NCBI RefSeq assembly: GCF_030269765.1
Contig: NZ_BSTX01000001.1
Coordinates: 1,743,370 to 1,807,369, forward strand
Reading direction: 5' to 3'
DNA: 64,000 bases
Origin: Actinorhabdospora filicis
Lineage (GTDB): Bacteria; Actinomycetota; Actinomycetes; Mycobacteriales; Micromonosporaceae
Positions 44,376 to 52,660 of this stretch are shown one piece after another (the first letter of the stretch is position 1; each line of letters begins with the position of its first letter). The translations under genes were made by a program, and so were the position numbers. The notes below the pieces were generated by a model. The model did no database searches, was not told where the DNA came from, and saw only the letters and a list, made by a program, of their open reading frames with translations.

Positions 44376-45107
44376 GTGGTGCTGATCAAGGTGTGCCTCA
44401 ACGGCGGGCGGTTGCGAGCCGATCACCCCTCGGTGCCGCTCACCGCCGCCGAGCTCGCCGCCGACGCCGCCACGGCCGTCGCGGCCGGAGCGTCGGCCGT
44501 CCACATGCACGCCCGCACCCCCGACGGCGCAGAGACCCTCGACGCCCCCCACGTCGCCGAGGCCGTACTCGCCGTCCGCGAGACCTGCCCCGGCATCCCC
44601 CTGGGCGTGTCCACGGGCCTGTGGATCAGCGACGGCGACCCCGAGCGCCGCCGCCGCACCATCGCCACCTGGGCCGACCTGGAGCCCACCGCCCGCCCCG
44701 ACTTCGCCTCCGTCAACGTCGGCGAGCCCGGCTCGATGGCCCTCGCCGCGCAGCTGCTGGACCTCGGCATCGGCGTCGAGGCCGGCGTCTGGTCCACCGA
44801 GGACGCCGAGACCCTGCGCGACAGCGGCCTGGCGCCGCGCTGCCTGCGGGTCCTCGTCGAGCTCATCGGCGTCCCCCCGGAGGTCGCGCCGGGACTGGCC
44901 GGGCGCATCATCACCCGCCTCGACGAGCTCGGCGTGGACAACCCGCGGCTCCTCCACGGCGACGAGGCGTCCACGTGGCCGATGGTGAAGATGGCCGCCG
45001 GGCTGGGCCTGGCCACCCGCATCGGCCTTGAGGACACCGTCACCGGCCCCGCCGGGCAGCAGGTCAGCGGCAACGCCGAGCTTGTCCGCCTGGCCCGCGC
45101 GGTCTAG
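44376..45107 (+). CDS. Beta-keto acid cleavage enzyme (BKACE, DUF849)
   Basis: 243 residues, TIM-barrel. LIKVCLNGGR at the start, AVHMHARTPDG (zinc-ligand His pair), GVSTGLWI, and the later HGDEASTWPMV are BKACE landmarks. These zinc enzymes condense a beta-keto acid with acetyl-CoA to give acetoacetate and a CoA ester. It is slightly shorter than the usual ~270-300 residues. GTG 44376 (or the adjacent GTG) is the start; the longer frame upstream reads into the divergent promoter. Confidence 0.85.
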   Translation: MVLIKVCLNGGRLRADHPSVPLTAAELAADAATAVAAGASAVHMHARTPDGAETLDAPHVAEAVLAVRETCPGIPLGVSTGLWISDGDPERRRRTIATWADLEPTARPDFASVNVGEPGSMALAAQLLDLGIGVEAGVWSTEDAETLRDSGLAPRCLRVLVELIGVPPEVAPGLAGRIITRLDELGVDNPRLLHGDEASTWPMVKMAAGLGLATRIGLEDTVTGPAGQQVSGNAELVRLARAV

Positions 45108-45117
45108 GTTTCGGCGT

Positions 45118-45543
45118 GTGGACGACGGCATCGAGCTCGGCGAGCCCTTAGCGGGCGACGTGCGGCTGCGCGTGGCCGAGGTCGCCGCCGACGACTCCGG
45201 CGACGGCGTCGTCGAACTGGTCATCGCCGCCACCGGGACCGATGTGGACCTGCGCCTGAGCGTCGCCGACACCTCCACCGACGGACTCGCCGACTTCTTC
45301 GACGCGCTCGCCGAGGGCGGCGCCGGATCCTGGCGGTCCATCGACGCGCGCCTGTCGGTGACCGCGGCTCCAGAGGGCCGTGGACGCGTCCGGCTGCGCT
45401 GGGTCCTCAGCAGCCAGCGGCTGCACCAGGCCTGGGCCTTCACCGTCGTGACGGTCCTGCCAACGGGAGAGCCCCTCCGCGGTGTCGCGGAGGGGCTCCG
45501 GGAAGCGATCGATCTGGTCCTCGGCTACGACCAGACGTCCTGA
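45118..45543 (+). CDS. DUF6228-like hypothetical protein
   Basis: 141 residues, acidic, with the alternating-strand pattern of DUF6228 proteins: LRLRVAEVAADDSGDGVVELVI, then GLADFFDALAEGGAGSWRSI, and RLRWVLSSQRLHQAWAFTVVTVL. GTG 45118 lies 10 bp after the BKACE stop. The 3' end overlaps the convergent mqnE gene by 19 bp. Function unknown. Confidence 0.68.
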   Translation: MDDGIELGEPLAGDVRLRVAEVAADDSGDGVVELVIAATGTDVDLRLSVADTSTDGLADFFDALAEGGAGSWRSIDARLSVTAAPEGRGRVRLRWVLSSQRLHQAWAFTVVTVLPTGEPLRGVAEGLREAIDLVLGYDQTS

Positions 45544-46697
45544 GGGACCGCGCGGCGCTCGGCCATCGAGACCGGGCCGTCGTACTCGCGCACGACCTCG
45601 TACTTGGTGTTGCGTTCGACCGGCTGGAAACCGGCGTCGCGGATGAGCTCCAGCAGGTCCTCGCGGCCCATCTTGTCCGGGGTGCCGTAGGAGTCGGCGT
45701 CGTGGGTGATCTTGTACTCGACCACCGAGCCGTCCAGGTCGTCCACACCGAAGTTGAGCGACAGCTGCGCCACCGACAGGCCGTGCATGACCCAGAAGCA
45801 CTTGACGTGGTCGAAGTTGTCCAGCATCAGCCGGGAGACCGCGAAGGTCTTCAGCGAGTCCGCCGGGGACGCCATCGTCGTCCGCGCCTGGAGCTTGTTG
45901 CGGATCTTGCCGTCCTTGGAGTCGACGAAGTCGTGCTGGTAGCGCAGCGGGATGAACACCGCGAAGCCACCGGTCTCGTCCTGCAGCTCACGCAGGCGCA
46001 TCACGTGGTCGACACGGTGACGCGGCTCCTCGATGTGCCCGTAGAGCATCGTCGCCGGAGTCCGCAGGCCCTTCTCGTGGGCGAGTCGGTGAATGCGCGA
46101 CCAGTCCTCCCAGTGGCAGTCGTGGTCGACGATGTGCTGGCGGACCTCCCAGTCGAAGATCTCGGCGCCACCACCGGTCAGCGACTCCAGGCCCGCCTCG
46201 ATCAGCTCGTCGAGGATCTCACTGGCGCCCAGGCCGGAGATCTTCTCGAACCACTGGACCTCGGTGGCGGTGAACGCCTTGAGGTTGACCGACGGGAGCG
46301 CCTTCTTCAGCTCGCTCAGCACGCGCGGGTAGTACTTCCACGGCAGGGTCGGGTGGAGCCCGTTCACGATGTGCAGCTCGGTGAGGGCGTCGCCCTCCAT
46401 CTGCTTGGCCAGCTCCACGGCCTGCTCGACGCGCATCGTGTACGCGTCCTTCTCCCCCGGCTTGCGCTGGAAGGAGCAGTAGGCGCAGGACGCCGAACAC
46501 ACGTTGGTGAGGTTCAAATGCCGGTTGACATTGAACATGACCCGCTCGCCGTTCTTGCGGACGCGCACCTGATGCGCCAGCCCGCCCAGCCACGCGAGAT
46601 CGTCGCACTCGTAGAGGGCGACGCCGTCCTCACGGGTGAGGCGCTCGCCGGCCGCAACCTTTTCCTCGATGGATGCCCGAAAGGACTTGTCCGTCAT
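45525..46697 (-). CDS. mqnE: Aminodeoxyfutalosine synthase (radical SAM)
   Basis: 390 residues. The radical-SAM cluster motif CSASCAYC places Cys at 67, 71 and 74. Downstream QWFEKISGLGASEILDELIEAGL and LTGGGAEIFD are typical of the MqnE/CofH-like group, and overall length and HIVNGLHP support MqnE. It joins the MqnA product with adenosine to form 6-amino-6-deoxyfutalosine. ATG 46697 is followed by a conserved start. The divergent gap to the NlpC/P60 gene is 240 bp. mqnB, mqnC and mqnD are not in the window. Confidence 0.95.
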   Translation of the reverse strand: MTDKSFRASIEEKVAAGERLTREDGVALYECDDLAWLGGLAHQVRVRKNGERVMFNVNRHLNLTNVCSASCAYCSFQRKPGEKDAYTMRVEQAVELAKQMEGDALTELHIVNGLHPTLPWKYYPRVLSELKKALPSVNLKAFTATEVQWFEKISGLGASEILDELIEAGLESLTGGGAEIFDWEVRQHIVDHDCHWEDWSRIHRLAHEKGLRTPATMLYGHIEEPRHRVDHVMRLRELQDETGGFAVFIPLRYQHDFVDSKDGKIRNKLQARTTMASPADSLKTFAVSRLMLDNFDHVKCFWVMHGLSVAQLSLNFGVDDLDGSVVEYKITHDADSYGTPDKMGREDLLELIRDAGFQPVERNTKYEVVREYDGPVSMAERRAVPQDVWS

Positions 46698-46878
46698 CCC
46701 TGCCGCCTCGCATCATTACCGCGTTCACGTACGTACGGAAGCGAGACTACTGCCGGGCCCTTCGGCATGATCCGGCGAGCCCCGGACCGGTGCCCGAAAT
46801 GCGTATAAGATTCACTCAGTTTGCGTCCCGCACTGGTGTGATCTGGCTTTCCCGTCGTACGGTGGCAACGCGCACGAT

Positions 46879-46916
46879 GCCGCCCGGACTCATAAAGCAC
46901 GCAGGCTTTAGGCGGC
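46879..46916 (+). promoter_or_regulatory. Leader hairpin of the NlpC/P60 gene
   Basis: Outer arms GCCGCC (46879-46884) and GGCGGC (46911-46916) enclose an inner perfect stem TAAAGC-ACGCAG-GCTTTA (46893-46910), with an 8-nt bulge on the 5' side. It lies 21 bp before the ATG, just upstream of GAGGGAG, in the 240-bp divergent region. It could control translation or processing. I checked for a ydaO/c-di-AMP riboswitch, common before such hydrolases, and do not see its conserved blocks. Confidence 0.5.
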
Positions 46917-46937
46917 GACACGAGGGAGACGGCATAC

Positions 46938-48314
46938 ATGCGACCGATGTGGACACCCGCCCGCAAAGCCGGACGAGTCCTTCTCATCTTCGGCACGGCG
47001 ATGATCCTGAGCGCGGCCCTCCCGGCCACCCAGGCCCTCGCCGACCCGAACGGGATCAGCGCGCCGCCCGCCAAGGGCGCCCAGCCCGGGTCCGTCACCG
47101 CCCCCAACAACCCCGGCACCGGCACCGGCCTGCCGCCCACCGGGACCAGCATCCCCGGCGTCGGTCCACTCGCGACCCAGATCTCGGTCAAGACCACCGA
47201 GCTGGCCAAACTCGCCGAACAGGCCAAGGGCTCCGCCGCCGACCTCGCCGACCGCGTCCAGTGGACCACCGCCGTGTCCAGCATGCTCGCCCAGGACAAG
47301 GCCACCGTCGCCGCCCTGGAGCAGGCCGCCGGCGACGTCGCCGCCAAGAAGTACACCGACAGCCAGGCCACCCCCGACCTCGGCATCGGCCCCCAGGACA
47401 CCACCGACGCGGTCACCGAGCAGCTCGCCGTCGCCCGCGCCGAGCTCGCCGAGTCGCAGGCCGCCTTCGACGCCGCCATCGCCGCCCAGACCATCGCCGG
47501 GCAGCGCGACACGCAGCTGCGCACCTCGTTCAACACGCTCAACGCCGAGGTCACCAAGCTCGTCCAGGACAACCAGAAGGCCCTCGCCGACGCCGAGCGC
47601 GCCCGCGCCGACTTCGCCAAGCAGTACCAGGGCAACCTGTCGTCCAAGGTCAAGGGCTACCAGGCCAACCCGAAGGCGATCCAGGCCGTCCAGTTCGCCT
47701 TCAAGCAGTTGAACAAGCCGTACGTGTGGGGCGCCGAGGGGCCCGACAGCTTCGACTGCTCCGGGCTGACCTGGGCCGCCTACAACTCCGTCGGCGTGTC
47801 CATCCCCCGCATCGCCAACGACCAGTACCACATCACCTCGGCGATCCAGACGATCACGCCGGACTACCTGCTGCCCGGCGACCTCCTCTTCTACGGCGAC
47901 CGCGCCACCGACTGGACCTCCATCTACCACGTCGCCATGTACATCGGCGACGGCAAGATGATCGAGGCGCCCACCGCCGGCCAGCTCGTGAAGACCTCGG
48001 TCGTCCGCTTCGACGACTACTTCGGCGCCACCCGTCCCCTGAAGGCCGTCAAGGCCGACGACGACGGCTCCAGCACCTCCAACCCCGGCGGCACGTCCAA
48101 CCCGACCTCGCCGCCGTCGTCCACGAAGCCGCCGACCACCCCGCCCACCACACCTCCGACGACGCCTCCGACCACCCCGCCGACGACGCCCCCGTCGAGC
48201 TCGCCGGTCGTCGACCCGTCCTCCTCGCCCGCGGCCGCCGCGCCGCCCGGGGACAACACGGGCGGCTCCGGTCGGGAAGAGCCCGGTTCCAGCTCGATCG
48301 TCCCGTCCACGTAG
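46938..48314 (+). CDS. Secreted NlpC/P60 peptidoglycan hydrolase
   Basis: 458 residues. Signal peptide (about 1-36), then a coiled-coil region (about 80-235, rich in AEQAKGSAADLADRV-type heptads), then an NlpC/P60 domain with catalytic Cys about 274 (FDCSGLTW) and His about 331 (YHVAMYIG). The C-terminus is a Ser/Thr/Pro-rich tail with TPPT repeats (about 390-440), probably crossing or binding the cell wall. This is the RipA/PcsB-like layout of a cell-wall endopeptidase that cleaves the peptide stem. Ribosome site GAGGGAGACG. Confidence 0.9.
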   Translation: MRPMWTPARKAGRVLLIFGTAMILSAALPATQALADPNGISAPPAKGAQPGSVTAPNNPGTGTGLPPTGTSIPGVGPLATQISVKTTELAKLAEQAKGSAADLADRVQWTTAVSSMLAQDKATVAALEQAAGDVAAKKYTDSQATPDLGIGPQDTTDAVTEQLAVARAELAESQAAFDAAIAAQTIAGQRDTQLRTSFNTLNAEVTKLVQDNQKALADAERARADFAKQYQGNLSSKVKGYQANPKAIQAVQFAFKQLNKPYVWGAEGPDSFDCSGLTWAAYNSVGVSIPRIANDQYHITSAIQTITPDYLLPGDLLFYGDRATDWTSIYHVAMYIGDGKMIEAPTAGQLVKTSVVRFDDYFGATRPLKAVKADDDGSSTSNPGGTSNPTSPPSSTKPPTTPPTTPPTTPPTTPPTTPPSSSPVVDPSSSPAAAAPPGDNTGGSGREEPGSSSIVPST

Positions 48315-48458
48315 TGAGCGAGGACGAACCGAACGTACGGCAGCGACCGGTTACGGATCGTGATCGGGAATGCTGGACGAACGACTGAGCCCCACACCGG
48401 CTTGCGGTGATGTGGCACGGTGGGAAGTACCTGGCAAGCTTCGGCCTGGAGGGCTTTG

Positions 48459-51400
48459 ATGGGTAACCGAACCTGTGCCGCTTGCGGAGCGCAGGTGCAC
48501 GCCGCCGCGGAACGCTGCCCGCAGTGCGGCCTGTACGTGAATCCCCCCATGGGGAGCGCTGCGCCGTACGCGACACCTCCGCCTCCCCCCGAGCCGCACA
48601 CCAACACGTCTTGGCACGCCGACCGCGACGACTGGCAGGCGCCCGCGCCGGAACCGGCGAACCCCTGGAACGCCGCCCCGCCGCCGCCCGGTGATGGCCG
48701 GGGCTGGCCGCCGGCCGGGGCGGGGAATGACTTCCCGCCGCCTGCCGGGGGACCGGGTGGACCCGGTGGACCCCGTGATTTCGGCCCGCCGCCTCCCGGG
48801 GGACCTGGTGGACCTGGTGGACCCGGTGATTTCGGCCCGCCGCCTCCCGGGGGACCCGGTGATTTTGGTGCCCCTCGCGACTTCGGCCCGCCTCCCGGCG
48901 GTGACTTTGGCCCGCCGCCCGGCGCGCCCACGTCCGGTGGACCGGCGTGGGGTGGACCTCCGCCGCCCATGCGCGATGGTGACTTCCCGCCCGGCCCGCG
49001 CGACGGCGACGCGCCGCGCGACTTCGGGCCTCCCCCTCCCGGGAACTACCCGCCGCCTCCCGGCGGTGGCTTCCCGCCGCCCGGCGACTTCGGCACGCCT
49101 CCCGGCGCGCCCACCTCCGGTGGACCCGCGTGGGGTGCTCCCCCGCCGCCCATGAACGCCCCCACCTCCGGTGGCGGCGGCTGGGGCGGTCCGCCGCCTC
49201 CGCCCATGCGTGACGGCGACTTCCCACCCGGCCCACGTGACGGCGACGCCCCGCGCGACTTCGGTCCCCCGCCTCCGGGGAACTACCCGCCGCCTCCCGG
49301 CGGCCCGGGCAACTTCCCGCCTCCCCCGGGCGACTTCGGCACGCCTCCGGGCGCGCCCACGTCCGGTGGACCGGCGTGGGGTGGACCTCCGCCGCCCATG
49401 CGCGACGGCGACGGCCCCCGCGACTTCGGGCCGCCGCCCGGGAACTTCGCGCCTCCCGGCGGTCCCGGTGACTACCCGCCGCCTCCCGGCGACTTCGGCA
49501 CGCCCCCCGGCGCGCCGACCTCCGGTGGACCGGCGTGGGGTGGACCTCCGCCGCCCATGCGCGACGGCGACTTCCCGCCCGGCCCGCGCGACTTCGGGCC
49601 TCCCCCTCCCGGGAACTACCCGCCGCCCCCTGGCGGCCCGGGCAACTTCCCGCCGCCTCCCGGCGACTTCGGCACGCCCCCCGGCGCGCCCACGTCCGGC
49701 GGACCCGCCTGGGGCGGGCCTCCGCCGCCCATGCGCGACGGCGACGGCCCCCGCGACTTCGGGCCCCCGCCGCCCGGGAACTACCCGCCGGCCCCCGGCG
49801 GCCCGCGTGACTTCGGCCCGCCTCCGGGCGCGCCCACGTCCGGCGGACCCGCCTGGGGTGGACCTCCGCCGCCCATGAACGCCCCCACCTCCGGTGGTGG
49901 CGGCTGGGGCGGTCCGCCGCCTCCGCCGGTCCGGGACGGCGACGGCCCGCGCGACTTCGGTCCCCCGCCCGGGAACTTCGCGCCTCCCGGCGGCCCCGGT
50001 GACTACCCGCCGCCTCCCGGCGGAGGCTTCCCGCCCCCCGGTGGTCCCGGCGACTACCCCCCGCCTCCCGGCGCTCCGGGTGGCTTCCCGCCGCCGAACG
50101 CGCCCACCTCGGGCGGCCCGGGCTGGGGTCCGCCCCCGCCGGACTTCGGGCGTCCCCAGGACCACCCGTCGCCTCCGCCCGTGCCCGGCTACCCGCCGAA
50201 CGCGCCCACCTCCGGTGGCCCGCGCGACTTCGGCCCGCCGCCCGGCGGTGGCTTCGGTCCCCCGCCTCCCCCCGGAGGCGACTTCGGCGCGCCCCCGCCG
50301 CCTCCCGGTGGTGGCTTCCCGCCGCCGCCCGGGTTCGGCCCGCCGCCGGAGTTCGGGACGCCTCCGGGCGCTCCCCGCGACTTCGGCCCGCCTCCCGGCG
50401 GGGACTACCCTCCGTCCGGCGGCCCCCGCGACTTCGGTCCCCCGCCCGGTGGCGAGTTCGCACCGCCTCCGCCGGGTGGCCCGGGCGCGTTCCCGCCGCC
50501 TCCCGGTGGCGACTTCGGCGCGCCTCCGCCTCCGCCGCCCGGGTTCGGCCCGCCGCCACCGGACTTCGCTCCGCCGTCGGCCGATGCCGCACCCGCCTTC
50601 GCACCACCCGGGTTCGCGCCCCCGTCGTCCTCCCCGGACGCCGGTGGCTGGGCGCCGCCTCCGCCGTCGTTCGGCGCGTCCGACGACGACGTGCGCCGTC
50701 CCGGTGAGCCCGACGACGACGACCTGCCGCGGCTTCCGTCGGTCGAGCGCGACCTTTCCGACCGCGACGAGGACTGGGAGCTCCCCCCGCTTCCCGAGCC
50801 CCCGCCGGTCGGGGAGCGCCTCGACGCGGCCGCTCCCGCCCCGGCTGGGGACCCCGACGACGCTCCGCCGCCCCCTCCGCCCGCCGATGGCGCGATCTGG
50901 GAGGGCGCGGCACCCGCGTCCGGTGGCCCGGAGCCGGAGATGTCGGAGGAGGACCGGGCGACGCTGGCCGGGCTCGCGGCGGACGTGCCTGAGGGGGATG
51001 AGGACGAGGGGGCTTCGGCTTCGCCGGTTGCTGAGTCGGCGCCTTCGTTTGGGGTGCCGGGTGGCGAGGTGCGGTCGAACTTCGATGCGGAACCGGCCTT
51101 TGCGCCGCAGGCTGCTGAACCGGCGCCCTCTTTCGGGGTGCCCGGCGGTGAGGCGCGGTCCAGCTTCGATCCCGAGCCGTTCGCCCCGCAGGCTGCCGAC
51201 CCGGCGCCTTCCTTCGGCGTTCCCGGCGGTGAGCCGCGATCGAGCTTCGATCCCGAGCCCTCGCCTTCCTTCGCGGTTCCCGCCGAGGAGTCGCGGCCGA
51301 GCTTTGAGTCGGCTCCGGAGCCGCCGTCCTTCGCCGTTCCCGGTGATGAGGCGCGGTCCAGTTTCGATCCTGAGCCCGCTCCGGGGCCTTCGGCTTTCCC

Positions 51401-51896
51401 GGAGCCGCCGCCCGCGTTCGCCGTTCCCGGTAGTGAGCCGCGGTCGAGCTTTGACCCGGAGCCCGCTCCGGAGCCGGAGAAGCCTCCGGTCTTCCAGCCT
51501 GCGCCGATCCCGGATGAGTGGAATACGCCTGAACCGGCGCAGCCGCAGGGGTCTGGGAACGCTTGGGCGTCTTTGGCCGAGCCTTTTGCTCCGCCGCCGG
51601 TTGAGGCTTCGGCTTCGGCCTCGGCCTCGGCTCCGGCTCCGGCTTCGGTTCCGGTCTCGGGTTCGGGTTCGGCTGAGAACGGGAACTCGTGGTTCTCGGA
51701 GTCGGCCGCCGTGCCGCCGCCGACCGGTGACCCTGGTGCGGCTGCGCGCGGTATTGCGACCGTTCCGGCCGCCAACCGGCTGACCGCCGAGGAGCTCCCG
51801 GCCCGCTTGCCGATGGCGACGCCTCGCACCTACGGTCGTCCGCCGGAGGAGATGCCTTGGCCACCTATGGCGCCGGGCGGGGAGCCCAGGCAGTAG
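48459..51896 (+). CDS. Giant zinc-ribbon protein with Pro/Gly-rich repeats
   Basis: 1145 residues. An N-terminal zinc ribbon (CAACGAQ ... CPQCGLY, residues 5-26) is followed by ~700 residues of Pro/Gly repeats with six copies of TSGGPAWG and many DFGPPPP units. Next comes an acidic linker (about 740-860: DEDWELPPLPEPPP), then six copies of S/AFxVPG-x(4)-RSSFDPEP (about 861-1010), and a tail ending PRTYGRPPEEMPWPP. No signal peptide or membrane helix, so it is cytoplasmic. ATG 48459 has GGAGG 6 nt upstream. Codon usage changes to T-rich third positions near 50990-51100 and 51480-51700. I know no family; an unstructured, condensate-like or scaffolding role is speculation. Confidence 0.75.
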   Translation: MGNRTCAACGAQVHAAAERCPQCGLYVNPPMGSAAPYATPPPPPEPHTNTSWHADRDDWQAPAPEPANPWNAAPPPPGDGRGWPPAGAGNDFPPPAGGPGGPGGPRDFGPPPPGGPGGPGGPGDFGPPPPGGPGDFGAPRDFGPPPGGDFGPPPGAPTSGGPAWGGPPPPMRDGDFPPGPRDGDAPRDFGPPPPGNYPPPPGGGFPPPGDFGTPPGAPTSGGPAWGAPPPPMNAPTSGGGGWGGPPPPPMRDGDFPPGPRDGDAPRDFGPPPPGNYPPPPGGPGNFPPPPGDFGTPPGAPTSGGPAWGGPPPPMRDGDGPRDFGPPPGNFAPPGGPGDYPPPPGDFGTPPGAPTSGGPAWGGPPPPMRDGDFPPGPRDFGPPPPGNYPPPPGGPGNFPPPPGDFGTPPGAPTSGGPAWGGPPPPMRDGDGPRDFGPPPPGNYPPAPGGPRDFGPPPGAPTSGGPAWGGPPPPMNAPTSGGGGWGGPPPPPVRDGDGPRDFGPPPGNFAPPGGPGDYPPPPGGGFPPPGGPGDYPPPPGAPGGFPPPNAPTSGGPGWGPPPPDFGRPQDHPSPPPVPGYPPNAPTSGGPRDFGPPPGGGFGPPPPPGGDFGAPPPPPGGGFPPPPGFGPPPEFGTPPGAPRDFGPPPGGDYPPSGGPRDFGPPPGGEFAPPPPGGPGAFPPPPGGDFGAPPPPPPGFGPPPPDFAPPSADAAPAFAPPGFAPPSSSPDAGGWAPPPPSFGASDDDVRRPGEPDDDDLPRLPSVERDLSDRDEDWELPPLPEPPPVGERLDAAAPAPAGDPDDAPPPPPPADGAIWEGAAPASGGPEPEMSEEDRATLAGLAADVPEGDEDEGASASPVAESAPSFGVPGGEVRSNFDAEPAFAPQAAEPAPSFGVPGGEARSSFDPEPFAPQAADPAPSFGVPGGEPRSSFDPEPSPSFAVPAEESRPSFESAPEPPSFAVPGDEARSSFDPEPAPGPSAFPEPPPAFAVPGSEPRSSFDPEPAPEPEKPPVFQPAPIPDEWNTPEPAQPQGSGNAWASLAEPFAPPPVEASASASASAPAPASVPVSGSGSAENGNSWFSESAAVPPPTGDPGAAARGIATVPAANRLTAEELPARLPMATPRTYGRPPEEMPWPPMAPGGEPRQ
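48890..50240. repeat. Intragenic tandem repeats in the Pro/Gly-rich gene
   Basis: Imperfect direct repeats of mixed 60-200 bp periodicity encode GAPTSGGPAWG-GPPPPMRDGD-(FPPG)PRDFGPPPPGNYPPPPGG-type modules. GCGCCCACSTCCGGYGGACC-like segments recur near 48926, 49104, 49354, 49510, 49690 and 49833. Length changes by slippage or recombination between strains would be expected, and assembly errors are possible here. Confidence 0.8.
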
Positions 51897-51903
51897 GAGA
51901 GTG

Positions 51904-51942
51904 AAAGAGCCCCACCGGTGGACGGTGGGGCTCTTTTGTTTT
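51904..51942 (+). terminator. Rho-independent terminator of the giant gene
   Basis: A perfect 14-bp stem (AAAGAGCCCCACCG at 51904-51917 against 51923-51936) with a 5-nt loop is followed by TGTTTT, 7 bp after the stop codon. It is among the clearest terminators in the window. Confidence 0.92.
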
Positions 51943-51952
51943 GGGGGGTCTT

Positions 51953-52559
51953 GTGCGGCCGTCCTCATCACCCGTTACCCGTCACCCGGGACCGTTTCGG
52001 CTGGTCTTCGTGGCCGTCTCCAGGCTGGGGGTCGTGTGTTTCCGACGCCTGTTGTGGCTCGTCGCGCTTCTTGTCTGGCGCCCCGCGGATCGTCCGTGTT
52101 CGATGTATCCACTACGCTGCGGCTATGACACGGTCGCCGTCTGGTCAGGGGTTTCACCCCTAGGACCCGACCAGGGGTGCGGCCCCTGGACGCCGGACCT
52201 CTCTCGGGAGGCTCCACCCCCGCTCGGCCTTTGCGACGGTGAACGATGAACCCCGGGGTGTCAAGCCAAAGAACGCGGCTTGACACCCCGAGAACCCTCG
52301 TTCGAAGAACCATCCGGCCGACCGAGGGAGGATCCTCTCCTATCCCGAGACAGCCCCCGCACAAGCTGGTCCCGGGTTCGTGTTGTCGTGCGGCCTGCGG
52401 CTTGTCTTCGGCCCGGGTCTAAAACAACAAGCTCTCGTCCCCACCCGGGTTCTGACCCCGTAGCAAGCCAATCAGTGTGCCCGGGTCTAAAACAACGAGC
52501 TTCGGTCCGTGCCCGGGTTTTGACCCCGTTGCCAGCCAGTCATCTCGCGGCCTCACCCC
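51953..52559 (+). repeat. Structured non-coding element, copy A (inverted relative to copy B)
   Basis: A ~607-bp block between two genes, homologous over its length to the reverse complement of 58030-58629. Shared stretches include TCTGGCGCCCCGCGGATCG, CCTCTCTCGGGAGG, the 14-bp stem CGGGGTGTCAAGCC with loop AAAGAACGC (52254-52290), and TTTTGACCCCGTTGCC. Hairpins AGGGGT-TTC-ACCCCT (52147-52161) and CCAGGGG-TGCGG-CCCCTGG (52171-52189) are kept in copy B with paired substitutions. It also holds a 68-bp direct duplication starting at 52411 and 52479. No open frame is shared by both copies. It is best explained as a structured RNA or a structured mobile repeat. Confidence 0.75.
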
Positions 52560-52587
52560 ACCCCCACCCCACCCCCACCCCACCCCC
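52555..52587. repeat. Three perfect 11-bp units, ACCCCACCCCC
   Basis: Three uninterrupted 11-mers lie directly after copy A of the structured element and 73 bp before the EIIC stop. On the minus strand the tract is G-rich and could form a quadruplex in the 3' untranslated region of the EIIC message. Confidence 0.85.
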
Positions 52588-52660
52588 ACTCCCGCGAAAG
52601 GACCGGCCGCTCGCGCGACCGGTCCTCCGCCGACCTTCCCGCCGGGCCCTGCCCGGCGGG

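Noticed and set aside
46740..46937. ydaO (c-di-AMP) riboswitch before the NlpC/P60 gene
   Set aside because: Such hydrolase genes often carry one in actinobacteria, but the conserved blocks are not visible; only a composite hairpin is seen.
48890..50240. CRISPR-like repetition in the giant gene
   Set aside because: Repeats are in frame, variable in length and lack unique spacers of constant size; no cas genes are present.
48049..51971. Very long minus-strand open frames (over 1200 codons) opposite the giant Pro/Gly-rich gene
   Set aside because: Their translations are Arg/Ala/Gly-rich shadows of the GC-rich repeats, with no domain or ribosome site, whereas the plus frame has a zinc ribbon, a good ribosome site and a terminator.
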